64,000 nucleotides of DNA. Origin: Crenobacter intestini. GTDB taxonomy: Bacteria > Pseudomonadota > Gammaproteobacteria > Burkholderiales > Chromobacteriaceae. The stretch lies in contig NZ_STGJ01000010.1 in NCBI RefSeq assembly GCF_004919095.1, forward strand, positions 91,559-155,558, written 5' to 3'. The position numbers were made by a program, and so were the translations under genes. Below the pieces are notes generated by a model, which was given only the letters and a program-made list of their open reading frames with translations, was not told the origin of the DNA and ran no database searches. This document shows positions 55,185-63,947 of this stretch, piece by piece. Numbering within the stretch: the stretch's first letter is position 1; the number at the start of each line of letters is the position of its first letter.

Positions 55185-56177
55185 ATGCGTTCCCTGTTCA
55201 TCCGTACGCTCGCCGCACTGCTGGCCGCCGGCGCCCTCTGGCTCGCCTGGGTCGTCGCCGTGCCGGTCTCCCTGCCGACAACGCCTTACAGCGTGACCGT
55301 CGGCCCCAACCGCACGCTCTCGCAGGTCGCCCGCACCCTTGAAGAGGAAGGCGCGATCCGCAACCGCTGGGTGATGATCGCGCTCTCGCGCGCGAGCGGC
55401 GCCGACCGCAAGCTCAAGGCCGGCCTCTACGAATTCTCGAGCCCGGTCGCGATGTGGCAGATCCTGCGCCGCCTCTCCGAGGGCAGCCCGGACCAGCCCA
55501 GCGTGACGGTGATCGAGGGTTGGACCTTCCGCCAGTTCCGCCAGGCGCTCGCGCGCGAGAAGGACCTCAAGCCGGTCAGCGCCGGTTGGAGCGAGGATAG
55601 GGTCATGGCCGAACTCGGCGCGACCGGGCAGAGCGCCGAGGGCATGTTCTTCCCGAGCACCTATTTCTTCGTGCCCGGCAGCTCGGACGTCGACGTGATG
55701 CGCCGCGCTTACCGCACCATGCAGCAGCACCTGCAAAGCGCGTGGGACGCGCGCCAGGAGGGGCTGCCGTACTCGAACCCGTACGAGATGCTGATCATGG
55801 CGAGCCTGATCGAGAAGGAGACCTCGAAGGAGGCCGACAGGCCGCAGGTTTCGTCGGTGTTCGTCAACCGCCTGAAGATCGGCATGCGCTTGCAGACCGA
55901 CCCGTCGGTGATCTACGGCATGGGCGAGCGCTACCAGGGCCGCATCGGCAAGGAAGGCCTGCGCCGCGACACGCCGTACAACACCTATACCCGCGCGGGC
56001 CTGCCGCCGACGCCGATCGCCTTGCCCGGGCAGGCGGCGCTGACCGCCGCCGCCCAGCCCGTCGAGAGCCGTGCGCTGTATTTCGTCGCGCGCGGCGACG
56101 GCACCACCCATTTTTCCGAATCGCTGCCCGAGCACAACGCGGCGGTCCGCAAGTTCATCCTGAAGAAAGGCGAGTGA
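55185..56177 (+). CDS. mltG: Endolytic murein transglycosylase MltG
   Basis: It cuts nascent peptidoglycan strands and so sets glycan length. The 330-residue product has one N-terminal membrane helix (about 8-30), a LysM-like subdomain, and the YceG fold with catalytic Glu210 in [31 protein letters not shown] and [18 protein letters not shown] follow. The stop shares a base with tmk (TGATG). The order mltG-tmk-holB is standard. Confidence 0.96.
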   Translation: MRSLFIRTLAALLAAGALWLAWVVAVPVSLPTTPYSVTVGPNRTLSQVARTLEEEGAIRNRWVMIALSRASGADRKLKAGLYEFSSPVAMWQILRRLSEGSPDQPSVTVIEGWTFRQFRQALAREKDLKPVSAGWSEDRVMAELGATGQSAEGMFFPSTYFFVPGSSDVDVMRRAYRTMQQHLQSAWDARQEGLPYSNPYEMLIMASLIEKETSKEADRPQVSSVFVNRLKIGMRLQTDPSVIYGMGERYQGRIGKEGLRRDTPYNTYTRAGLPPTPIALPGQAALTAAAQPVESRALYFVARGDGTTHFSESLPEHNAAVRKFILKKGE

Positions 56178-56797
56178 TGCGCGCGCGTTTCATCACGCTC
56201 GAAGGCGTGGACGGTGCCGGCAAGAGCACCCATCTCTCGTTTATCCAGAACACCCTCGCACAGCTTGGCGTCGACGCGGTGTTTACCCGCGAGCCCGGCG
56301 GCACCGCGCTTGGCGAGCGCCTGCGCGAACTCCTGCTCGCGGTCGACACCCGGGTGTCGCTGGAGACGGAGACGCTGTTGATGTTCGCCGCGCGCGAAGA
56401 GCACCTGGCCCAGGTGATCCGCCCGGCGCTTGCGGCCGGGCGCTGGGTGGTGTCCGACCGCTTTACCGACGCGACCTTCGCCTACCAGGGCGGCGGGCGA
56501 GGCCTTGCCTTTGATCGCATCGAGGTGCTGGAAGAATGGGTGCAGCGCGGCCTGCAGCCGGATCTGACCCTGCTGTTTGACGTGCCGACCGAGGTCGCCG
56601 CGGCGCGCATGGCCGCGAGCCGCAACCTCGACCGCTTCGAGCGCGAGGCGGCCGACTTCCACCGCCGGGTGCGCGACGCCTACCTTGCGCGCGCCAAGGA
56701 CGACCCGCGTTTCGTGGTGATCGACTCGACGCAGCCGATTACCGTGATCCAGCAGGCGCTTGCGCAACTGCTGGCACGCTTCGCGGAGCAGGCCTGA
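56177..56797 (+). CDS. tmk: Thymidylate kinase
   Basis: It phosphorylates dTMP to dTDP. The 206-residue protein has the P-loop GVDGAGKST near residues 10-18, [11 protein letters not shown], and [18 protein letters not shown]. The length is typical. Start and stop each share a base with the neighbouring genes, fitting translational coupling in mltG-tmk-holB. Confidence 0.97.
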   Translation: MRARFITLEGVDGAGKSTHLSFIQNTLAQLGVDAVFTREPGGTALGERLRELLLAVDTRVSLETETLLMFAAREEHLAQVIRPALAAGRWVVSDRFTDATFAYQGGGRGLAFDRIEVLEEWVQRGLQPDLTLLFDVPTEVAAARMAASRNLDRFEREAADFHRRVRDAYLARAKDDPRFVVIDSTQPITVIQQALAQLLARFAEQA

Positions 56798-57783
56798 TGC
56801 GCTACCCGTGGCAAGAGGACGACTGGCGGCGCATCGTGCGCGAGTTCGACAGCCTGCCCAACGCCTGGCTGCTGACCGGCCCCGAGGGCATCGGCAAGGT
56901 CGACTTCGCGTATTCGCTCGCCCGCGCGCTGCTGTGCGACACGCCGCTGGAAGACGGGCGTGGCTGCGGCCGCTGCGAGTCCTGCCGCTGGCTCGCCAGT
57001 GGCACCCACCCCGATTTTCGCCACCTGTGCCCGGAAGCCGCCGACGAGGGCAAGGAGGAGGGCGGCAAGAGCGCCCGCAAGCTGTCCCAGATCAAGATCG
57101 AGGCGGTGCGCGAGATCATCGAGTTCTCGCAGCTGACCGCGCACCGGCACGGCCGCCGCGTGGTGCTGGTCGAGCCGGCCGAGAAGCTGAACCTGGCTGC
57201 CGCCAACGCCATCCTCAAGGTGCTCGAGGAGCCGCCGGACAACACGGTGTTCCTGCTGGTCGCCGACCGTCCGCAGCGCCTGCTGCCGACCATCCGCAGC
57301 CGTTGCCGCAAGTTTTCGCTGTCGCGCCCGTCGCACGAGGTCGCGCTTGCCTGGCTCAAGGCGCAGGGCGTCGCCCACGCCGAGGCTGAGCTGGCCTGGC
57401 ATGGCGGCGCGCCGGTGTTCGAACACGACGAGGCGCTGTACCGCCTGCGCGCGCAGTTCCTGTCCGCGCTGAAGACGCCGACGCTGGTCGGCGTGCTCGC
57501 CGCCGCTGAAGAGGTCGACCGCCACAAGCTGCCGCTCGCCCAGCCCTTGGAGTGGCTGGCCAAGTGGCTCGCCGACATCGCCGCGCAAAGGCTCGCGCAC
57601 CGCGTGCGCTACCATCCGGACGAGGCGGACGCCGTGGCGCTTTTGGCGCGGCGCGCCAACCTGGCCGCGCTGATGCGCTGCCAGGACGCGCTGACCCGCC
57701 TGGTACCGTTCGGACAACACACGCTCAACGTGCGCTTGCAGCTTGAGGCGCTGTTGGTGGAGTATCTGAAGGTTTTTGCCTGA
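56797..57783 (+). CDS. holB: DNA polymerase III delta' subunit
   Basis: Part of the clamp loader. The 328-residue product has an AAA+ domain with a degenerate Walker A (GPEGIGKVDF near residue 28-37), the zinc ribbon CGRCESCR near 56-63, and KVLEEPPDNTVFLLV. SRC near residue 168 is the arginine-finger SRC motif. It follows tmk in the usual operon and is followed by a PilZ gene 12 nt on. Confidence 0.95.
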   Translation: MRYPWQEDDWRRIVREFDSLPNAWLLTGPEGIGKVDFAYSLARALLCDTPLEDGRGCGRCESCRWLASGTHPDFRHLCPEAADEGKEEGGKSARKLSQIKIEAVREIIEFSQLTAHRHGRRVVLVEPAEKLNLAAANAILKVLEEPPDNTVFLLVADRPQRLLPTIRSRCRKFSLSRPSHEVALAWLKAQGVAHAEAELAWHGGAPVFEHDEALYRLRAQFLSALKTPTLVGVLAAAEEVDRHKLPLAQPLEWLAKWLADIAAQRLAHRVRYHPDEADAVALLARRANLAALMRCQDALTRLVPFGQHTLNVRLQLEALLVEYLKVFA

Positions 57784-57795
57784 AGGAGACCTAGC

Positions 57796-58167
57796 ATGGA
57801 AGCCAACGCCCCAGAGCGTGCCGACGCCGGCCGGGCCGGCGTGCTGTCGCTGTCGATCCGCGAGCGGAGCGCCTTGTTCGCCGCCTACATGCCCTTCGTC
57901 GGCAACGGCGGCATCTTCATCCCGTCCGCGCGCGAGTACCAGCTGGGCGACGAGGTGTTCCTGTTGCTGACGCTGATGGACGAGCCGGCCAAGGTCGCCG
58001 TCAAGGGCAAGGTGGTGTGGATCACCCCCGCCGGCGCCAACAACAACCGCACGCAGGGCATCGGCGTCGAGTTTGCCGCCGACGAAGCCGGCAGCCAGGC
58101 GCGCGACAAGATCGAGAAACTGCTGGGCGGCGTGCTCAACTCGAGCCGCACCACCCACACCATGTAA
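57796..58167 (+). CDS. PilZ-domain protein (type IV pilus-type)
   Basis: The 123-residue protein is a single PilZ domain (LSLSIRERSALFAAYMPFVGNGGIFI...GVEFAAD). The canonical RxxxR c-di-GMP site is not apparent, as in the PilZ founder of the type IV pilus family, which has lost nucleotide binding. It sits after holB, as pilZ does in Pseudomonas and Neisseria. Role inferred: pilus biogenesis. Confidence 0.88.
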   Translation: MEANAPERADAGRAGVLSLSIRERSALFAAYMPFVGNGGIFIPSAREYQLGDEVFLLLTLMDEPAKVAVKGKVVWITPAGANNNRTQGIGVEFAADEAGSQARDKIEKLLGGVLNSSRTTHTM

Positions 58168-58207
58168 TGCATACCGCTGCCCAAGGGGCGGCGACACCGG
58201 GCCTGCC

Positions 58208-58981
58208 ATGTACGTCGATTCGCACTGCCACCTGAATTTTCCCGACCTCGCGGCGCGCCTGCCCGAGGTCCTTGCCAATATGCGCGTGGCGCGGGTGACG
58301 CACGCGGTGGTGATCGGCGTCGCGATGGACAGCTACCCCGACGTGCTCGCGCTCGCCGAGCAGAACGACGAACTGTTCGCCACCGTCGGCGTGCACCCGG
58401 ACAGCGAAGACGCGTTCACCCCCAGCGAAGACGAGCTGGTCGCATACGCGGCGCACCCCAAGGTGGTCGGCGTCGGCGAGACCGGCCTCGACTACCACTG
58501 GTGCAAGGGAGACCTCTCCTGGCAGCACGAGCGCTTCGCACGCCATATCCGCGCCGCGCGCCGCGCCGCCCTGCCACTGGTGATCCACACCCGCGAGTCG
58601 GCCGACGACACCCTCGCCATCATGCGCTCTGAAAACGCGGGGGAGGCCGGCGGCGTGATGCACTGCTTCACCGAAAGCTGGGATGTCGCGCGTGCGGCGC
58701 TCGACTTGGGCTTTTATATCTCGTTCTCCGGCATCGTCACCTTCAAGAACGCGAAGCAGATCCACGAGGTCGCGCAGAAGGTGCCGCTTGACCGGTTGCT
58801 GATCGAGACCGACTCGCCGTATCTTGCGCCGGTACCTTACCGCGGCAAGACCAACGAGCCGGCTTTTGTCGCGCATGTGGCCGAACATATCGCCACCCTG
58901 CGCGGGGTGAGCGCCGAGGCGATCGGCGAGGCGAGTACCGAAAACTTCTTCAGGCTGTTCGCCAAGGCGCGTCGTGCTTAA
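58208..58981 (+). CDS. TatD-family metal-dependent hydrolase (YcfH-like)
   Basis: A TIM-barrel metallohydrolase of 257 residues. Metal ligands are seen in SHCHLNF near residue 5-11, GETGLDYHW near 93, IHTRES near 128-133, MHCFTE near 153 and ETDSPYL near 203. TatD/YcfH proteins are linked to DNA or D-aminoacyl-tRNA chemistry. It follows pilZ by 40 nt and overlaps the downstream MBL gene by 8 nt. Confidence 0.92.
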   Translation: MYVDSHCHLNFPDLAARLPEVLANMRVARVTHAVVIGVAMDSYPDVLALAEQNDELFATVGVHPDSEDAFTPSEDELVAYAAHPKVVGVGETGLDYHWCKGDLSWQHERFARHIRAARRAALPLVIHTRESADDTLAIMRSENAGEAGGVMHCFTESWDVARAALDLGFYISFSGIVTFKNAKQIHEVAQKVPLDRLLIETDSPYLAPVPYRGKTNEPAFVAHVAEHIATLRGVSAEAIGEASTENFFRLFAKARRA

Positions 58982-59750
58982 GGGGCGCATCACCGTCCTT
59001 GGCTGCGGGTCGAGCTCCGGCACGCCGGCGATCGGCTGCACATGCCCGACCTGCGTGTCGGCCGATGCGAAGAACCGCCGCACCCGCTGCTCGGCCTACG
59101 TCGAAGTGCCCGGCGCGGGCGTGTTGATCGACACCGGGCCGGACTTGCGCGCGCAGGCGCTGCGCGAGGGGATTACCCGTGTCGACGCGGTGCTCTACAC
59201 GCACCCGCACGCCGACCACCTGGGCGGCATCGACGACCTGCGCGCGTTCTGCTACGTGAAGCGCGGCCCGATCGACCTGTTCGGTAACGCCTTCAGCATG
59301 GAGAACATCCGCACCCGCTTCGGCTACACGCTGATGCCGGCGACGCCGGTGTGGGACAAACCGGTGCTGGTGCCGCACGACGTCGACGGGCCATTCTCGC
59401 TCGGCACGACGGTGGTGACGCCGGTGCCGCTCAAGCACGGCAGCTGGCCGTGCACCGGCTGGCGCATCGGCGACATGGCGTGGCTGACCGACGTCTCCGA
59501 CATCCCCGGCGACAGCGTCGCCCTGCTCTCTGGCGTGCGGCTGCTGTTCCTCGACTGCCTGCGCGAGCGCCCCTACCCGTCGCACCTGTCGGTGGACGAG
59601 GCTTTGGCGTGGGCCGAGTGCCTGGGCGCCGAGCGCACCGTACTGATCCACATGACCCACGAACTCGAATACCACGCCTTGTCCGCGCGCTGCCCGCGCG
59701 GGGTCGAGGTAGCGCACGACGGCGCATCTTTCGACTTTCATTTGGTCTGA
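58974..59750 (+). CDS. MBL-fold metal-dependent hydrolase (PhnP-like)
   Basis: The 258-residue product begins with GTG 58974, giving MLKGRITVLGCGSSSGTPAIGC. A CTCPTC pair near 23-28 resembles the PhnP zinc site, and YTHPHADHLGG is the metal-binding MBL motif. A late MTHELEYH and VAHDG supply other ligands. It could cleave cyclic phosphates, as PhnP does, but no phn genes are near. Confidence 0.85.
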   Translation: MLKGRITVLGCGSSSGTPAIGCTCPTCVSADAKNRRTRCSAYVEVPGAGVLIDTGPDLRAQALREGITRVDAVLYTHPHADHLGGIDDLRAFCYVKRGPIDLFGNAFSMENIRTRFGYTLMPATPVWDKPVLVPHDVDGPFSLGTTVVTPVPLKHGSWPCTGWRIGDMAWLTDVSDIPGDSVALLSGVRLLFLDCLRERPYPSHLSVDEALAWAECLGAERTVLIHMTHELEYHALSARCPRGVEVAHDGASFDFHLV

Positions 59751-59884
59751 TCGCGCTACTCGGTTGCTATATAACGCGTTTTCTTAGCCCATTATGCCAA
59801 AAGCAAGTGCTTTCGAAGTTGACGGCGGGTGACGCTCCCCACTACATTCGGGTATTCAGAACCGAATAAAAGGGAGTGGAGAGA

Positions 59885-61147
59885 ATGAGCAAGGCATCCC
59901 GGGCGCCCCTGCCCATGTGGGCCAAGATTCTGCTTGGCCTAGTGTTGGGCGTCGCCACCGGCTTTATCGCCGGCGACTGGGCGATGGTCCTCAAGCCGGT
60001 CGGCGACCTGTTTATCACCCTGATCCGTATGGTCGTGATGCCGGTGATCTTCGTGTCGCTGGTGTGCGGCGTGACCGCGATGCGCGACCTGAAGAAGATG
60101 GGCCGCGTCGCAGGCAAGACCCTGCTGATCTACATGGTGACGATGGCCGCCGCAGGCGCGCTGTCGATGACGCTGGCCAGCTTCTTCGGCATCGGCCAGG
60201 GGCTGGGCTACGAAATGCCGGCGGTGGCCAAGGTGGCCGAAGTGCCGTCCTTCGTCGACACCATCATGGCCATCGTGCCGTCCAACCCGTTCAAGGCCTT
60301 CGCCGACGGCGCCATCCTGCCGGTGATCGTGTTCGCGATCTTCTTCGGCCTGTCGATCAACCTGGCCGGCAAGCAGGGCGAAGTGGTCGCCGACTTCTTC
60401 CGCTCGCTCAACCATGTGGTATTCCAGCTGGTGAACATCGCGCTGTCGTTCGCGCCCTACGGCGTGTTCGCGCTGATGGCCTACGTGACCGCCGACAATG
60501 GCTTCGCGATCCTGTCCGAGCTGGCGGCGCTGGTCGGCACCATTTATCTGGCCTGCCTGACCATGCTGGTTGTCGTCTACGCGCTGTTGCTGACCGTGTT
60601 CGGCCTCAACCCGTGGCACTTCATCCGCAAGATGCTGCCGGTGCAGCTGTTCGCGTTCTCGACCACCAGCTCGAACGCGACGCTGCCGCTGAACATGCAG
60701 GTCGCCGAAGAGAAGCTCGGCGTGCACAACAGCATCGCGTCCTTCGTGCTGCCGCTGGGCGCGACCATCAACATGAACGGCCTGGCGACCTACCTGGGCG
60801 CGGTGGCGATCTTCGCCGCCAACGCCTACGGGATCGAGCTTACGCTGATGCAGAAGGTCACCGTGGTGCTGACCACCACGCTCGCAGCGATCGGTGCAGC
60901 CGGCGTGCCGGGGACCGGCCTGGTGGTGATGAGCCTGGTGCTCGCGTCGGTCGGCCTGCCGCTGGAAGTGATCGCCGCCATCGCCGCAGTCGACCGCATC
61001 ATCGACATGATCAACACGCCGACCAACGTCTCCGGCGACACCCTCTCGGCGGTGCTGGTCGCCAAGAGCGAGGGCGAACTGGAACGCGACGTCTACGCGG
61101 GCGATATCGAGCCCGAAGTGGCTGCGGTCGCCACCGAGAACGCCTGA
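59885..61147 (+). CDS. Dicarboxylate/amino acid:cation symporter (DAACS family)
   Basis: Sodium- or proton-coupled uptake of C4-dicarboxylates or glutamate. The 420-residue protein has about eight helices and two hairpins, with STTSSNATLPLNM near residue 255, GATINMNG near residue 296, and DRIIDMINTPTNVSGD near the end, all family signatures. ATG 59885 has GGGAGTGG upstream. No two-component system adjoins it. A bidirectional terminator separates it from lolA. Confidence 0.93.
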   Translation: MSKASRAPLPMWAKILLGLVLGVATGFIAGDWAMVLKPVGDLFITLIRMVVMPVIFVSLVCGVTAMRDLKKMGRVAGKTLLIYMVTMAAAGALSMTLASFFGIGQGLGYEMPAVAKVAEVPSFVDTIMAIVPSNPFKAFADGAILPVIVFAIFFGLSINLAGKQGEVVADFFRSLNHVVFQLVNIALSFAPYGVFALMAYVTADNGFAILSELAALVGTIYLACLTMLVVVYALLLTVFGLNPWHFIRKMLPVQLFAFSTTSSNATLPLNMQVAEEKLGVHNSIASFVLPLGATINMNGLATYLGAVAIFAANAYGIELTLMQKVTVVLTTTLAAIGAAGVPGTGLVVMSLVLASVGLPLEVIAAIAAVDRIIDMINTPTNVSGDTLSAVLVAKSEGELERDVYAGDIEPEVAAVATENA

Positions 61148-61164
61148 ACACGGCTTCTCACATA

Positions 61165-61203
61165 AAAACAGCCCGGCACGCGCAAGCGGCCGGGCTGTTT
61201 TCT
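61165..61203. terminator. Terminator between the symporter and lolA genes
   Basis: AAACAGCCCGGC and GCCGGGCTGTTT are perfect 12-bp arms with flanking A and T runs, so both convergent transcripts can stop here. Confidence 0.9.
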
Positions 61204-61218
61204 TGTGCAGGCTTGCGC

Positions 61219-61827
61219 TTATTCGCTCAGCACGTCGACGCCGGGCGGCGCGGCAAAGCGGAAGCGGTCGGCCGCGAGCGGCGGGTTCTTCTTCAGCGCG
61301 TCAAAGCGGATGTCGGTGACGTTGCCGAAGCTGTCGGTCAGCTGCATTTCTTTGAGCGTATTGCCGGAAAAGCCCATCTTCAGCGACGAAAAGCCGCTGT
61401 CGGCCTGGCGCGGGGTGGCGACCAGCCACTCGACGCCGCCTTGCTTGCCGGCCTCGCGCAGCTTGTAGTTGGCCTCGATCGCGTTGTCGCCGGCCAGCAG
61501 CGCGGCCGGGCTCGAGCCCAGCGCCGCGTCGAGCGCGCGGCTGGTGACCTGCGCGAGTTCCTTGTCGTAGATCCACAGCCGCTTGCCGTCGCCGACGATC
61601 AGCTGCTCGTAGGGCTTGGCGTAGCTCCAGCGGAACTTGCCCGGGCGCGAGATCTCCAGCGTGCCGTGTGCGCGCTCCTGCCGCCCCTGGCTGGTGACGG
61701 TCTGTTCGAACTGCGCCGACACGGTGCGGGTGCCGGCGACGAAGGCCTTGAGCTGGGCGACGGCCGCCGCGTGCGCGGGCAGCGCCAGCGCCGCCAGCAG
61801 CGGCACGAAAAGCAGGGATTTCTTCAT
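61219..61827 (-). CDS. lolA: Outer-membrane lipoprotein carrier protein LolA
   Basis: This periplasmic chaperone carries lipoproteins from LolCDE to LolB. The 202-residue product has a signal peptide ending ALPAHA (about 20), then the LolA beta-barrel half pattern: TVSAQFEQTVTSQGRQE, GTLEISRPGKFRWSYAKPYEQLIVGDGKRLWIYDKELAQV. It ends in RFRFAAPPGVDVL. It directly follows nadE on the minus strand with no gap. Confidence 0.95.
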   Translation of the reverse strand: MKKSLLFVPLLAALALPAHAAAVAQLKAFVAGTRTVSAQFEQTVTSQGRQERAHGTLEISRPGKFRWSYAKPYEQLIVGDGKRLWIYDKELAQVTSRALDAALGSSPAALLAGDNAIEANYKLREAGKQGGVEWLVATPRQADSGFSSLKMGFSGNTLKEMQLTDSFGNVTDIRFDALKKNPPLAADRFRFAAPPGVDVLSE

Positions 61828-63420
61828 TTAGCTGAACCGGTTGGTGATCGGGTAGCGCCAGTCCTTGCCGAACGCGCGGTGGGTGATGCGCGGCCCGACC
61901 GGCGCCTGGCGGCGCTTGTATTCGTTGATCTTCAAGAGGCGCACCACGCGGCGCACGTCGGCCTCGGCGAAGCCCTCGGCGATGATCTCCTCGCCCGAGC
62001 GGTTCTCCTCGACGTAGCGCTGCATGATCGCGTCGAGCACCTCGTAAGGCGGCAGGCTGTCCTGGTCCTTTTGGTCGGGGCGCAGCTCGGCCGACGGCGG
62101 CCGGGTGATGATGCGCTCGGGGATCACCTCGCCCACCGTATTGCGCCAGCGGCACAGCTCGAACACCAGGGTCTTGGCGACGTCCTTCAGCACGGCGAAG
62201 CCGCCGGCCATGTCGCCGTACAGCGTGCAGTAGCCGGTGGTCATCTCCGACTTGTTGCCGGTGGTCAGCACCAGCTTGCCGCTCTTGTTGGAGAGCGCCA
62301 TCAGCAAGGTGCCGCGGATGCGCGCCTGCAGGTTCTCTTCGGTGGTGTCGGCCGCCAGCCCCGCGAAGGCGGGCGAGAGCGCCGCCATGAAGCTCTCGTA
62401 GGTCGGCCAGATGTCGATCTCGTCGTAGCGCACGTCCAGCCGCTTCACCATGTCGCGCGAGTCGATCAGCGAGATGTCGGCGGTGTAGCGGCTGGGCATC
62501 ATCACCGCGTGCACCTTGTCCGCGCCGAGCGCGTCGACGGCCACCGCCAGCGTCAGCGCCGAGTCGACGCCGCCGGAGAGGCCGAGCAGGGCGCCGGCAA
62601 AGCCGTTCTTGCCGATATAGTCGCGCACGCCGGTCACCAGCGCGCGGTACACGCTCTCGGTCGGCGCGGGCAGGCTCGCCTGGTCGCCGGGCATCACCCG
62701 GCCACACTCGACGTCGACGAAGATAAGCGCCTCGTCGTACGCCGGCGCCTGCACCGCGACCTCGCCCTCGGCATCAAGCGCGAACGACGCGCCGTCGAAC
62801 ACCAGTTCGTCCTGGCCGCCGACCAGGTTCACGTAAAGCAGCGGCAGGCCGGTTTCCTGCACGCGGTAGCGCGCGGTTTCCTGACGGGTGGCGACCTTGT
62901 CGCGGTGGAACGGCGACGCGTTGAGCGCGACAAGCACCTCGGCGCCGGCGTCGGCCGCCTCGGCGGCCGGCTCGACCGACCAGATGTCCTCGCAGATCAG
63001 CACGCCCAGCTTCACGCCGTCCTGCTCGAACACCAAAGGCGCCGCGCCCGGCGTGAAGTAGCGGCACTCGTCGAATACCTGGTCGTTCGGCAGCAGCATC
63101 TTGTGGTACTGGCCCAGACGGTTGCCGTCGCGCAGCACGGTCGCCGCGTTGAAGGTCTCCGCGCCCAGCCGCACCGGGTGGCCGATCACCAGCGTGATGC
63201 CGTCCAGCTCCAGGAGCTCGTCCATCGCCGCGCTGACCGCACGGAAGAAGTGGCCGCGCAGCAGCAGGTCCTCCGGGCTGTAGCCGGTGAGTGCCAGCTC
63301 CGGCGTCACCAGCACGTCGGCGCCGGCGGCCATCGCCTCGCGGGCGAGTTCGAGGATCCTGCGGGTGTTGCCGGCGATGTCGCCGACGACGGGGTTGAAC
63401 TGGGCAAGGGCGATGCGCAT
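61828..63420 (-). CDS. nadE: NAD+ synthase, glutamine-hydrolysing
   Basis: It makes NAD+ from deamido-NAD+, ATP and glutamine. The 530-residue, two-domain protein has an N-terminal nitrilase-type glutaminase with Glu41, Lys107 and Cys143 (LICEDIW). A C-terminal NAD-synthase domain has LSGGVDSALTLAVAVDALG near residue 283 and TGNKSEMTTGYCTLYGD. It is upstream of lolA; the 0-nt gap suggests co-transcription. Confidence 0.97.
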   Translation of the reverse strand: MRIALAQFNPVVGDIAGNTRRILELAREAMAAGADVLVTPELALTGYSPEDLLLRGHFFRAVSAAMDELLELDGITLVIGHPVRLGAETFNAATVLRDGNRLGQYHKMLLPNDQVFDECRYFTPGAAPLVFEQDGVKLGVLICEDIWSVEPAAEAADAGAEVLVALNASPFHRDKVATRQETARYRVQETGLPLLYVNLVGGQDELVFDGASFALDAEGEVAVQAPAYDEALIFVDVECGRVMPGDQASLPAPTESVYRALVTGVRDYIGKNGFAGALLGLSGGVDSALTLAVAVDALGADKVHAVMMPSRYTADISLIDSRDMVKRLDVRYDEIDIWPTYESFMAALSPAFAGLAADTTEENLQARIRGTLLMALSNKSGKLVLTTGNKSEMTTGYCTLYGDMAGGFAVLKDVAKTLVFELCRWRNTVGEVIPERIITRPPSAELRPDQKDQDSLPPYEVLDAIMQRYVEENRSGEEIIAEGFAEADVRRVVRLLKINEYKRRQAPVGPRITHRAFGKDWRYPITNRFS

Positions 63421-63555
63421 GGGGCAGGGCGGCTGAGTGAAGTAGACGCGCCATTCTACCCCGTTTTACCCGGCCGGCGGGCGCGCGGGCGCCGCCGGCG
63501 CTCGCTGGCAAAACATCGCAATCGCGGGTTTTTCGCAGGAAATTTCACAAAAGGC

Positions 63556-63584
63556 TTGCCTTGTAAAAAAATGGCCTATACAAT
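63556..63584 (+). promoter_or_regulatory. Strong promoter of the tRNA pair
   Basis: TTGCCT (63556-63561) and TACAAT (63579-63584) are separated by 17 bp, 50 bp ahead of tRNA-Ser, within an AT-rich stretch. No coding sequence intervenes. Confidence 0.7.
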
Positions 63585-63633
63585 GCGCAGCCTCTGACGA
63601 CGAAATGCTGTCAACCGGCGAGTCGGAGCACCT

Positions 63634-63724
63634 GGAGAGGTGGATGAGTGGTTTAAGTCGCACGCCTGGAAAGCGTGTTCAGGGTAATACCCTGACGGGG
63701 GTTCGAATCCCCCCCTCTCCGCCA
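63634..63724 (+). tRNA. tRNA-Ser (GGA anticodon)
   Basis: The 91-nt gene folds as a long-variable-arm serine tRNA. The acceptor arms GGAGAGG and CCTCTCC pair, CTGGAAAG places the GGA anticodon, and the variable stem is CAGGGTAATACCCTG. The encoded GCCA 3' end is present. It decodes UCC/UCU. Confidence 0.95.
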
Positions 63725-63738
63725 GTTTAAGGTTTTGT

Positions 63739-63814
63739 TCCCTGATAGCTCAGTTGGTAGAGCGACGGACTGTTAATCCGCAGGTCGCAGGTTCGAGCCC
63801 TGCTCGGGGAGCCA
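63739..63814 (+). tRNA. tRNA-Asn (GTT anticodon)
   Basis: A 76-nt tRNA with TCCCTGA/TCGGGGA acceptor arms (one wobble pair), D-loop AGCTCAGTTGGTAGAGC, anticodon GTT in ACTGTTAATC, TTCGAGCC T-loop and encoded GCCA. It follows tRNA-Ser by 14 nt, so the two are probably transcribed together. Confidence 0.96.
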
Positions 63815-63830
63815 ATAGATTCAAGCATTT

Positions 63831-63855
63831 AGCCCGCCTTTAGGTGGGCTTTTTG
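63831..63855 (+). terminator. Terminator of the tRNA operon
   Basis: AGCCCGCC and GGTGGGCT form an 8-bp stem (one G-T pair) with a short loop, followed by TTTTTG. Confidence 0.85.
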
Positions 63856-63868
63856 CTTTGCGCCGCCT

Positions 63869-63890
63869 TTTTTGCTGCATTTTTGCTGCA
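63869..63890 (+). repeat. Tandem 11-mer TTTTTGCTGCA (two copies)
   Basis: TTTTTGCTGCA occurs twice in a row, with a further TGCTGCA at 63903-63909. Such short direct repeats often flank attachment sites of integrases; that reading is inference. Confidence 0.5.
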
Positions 63891-63947
63891 CTCGTTGCAG
63901 CCTGCTGCAAATTTCCCGCCCCTTCCCGCACCGCAGCTTGAATCGCC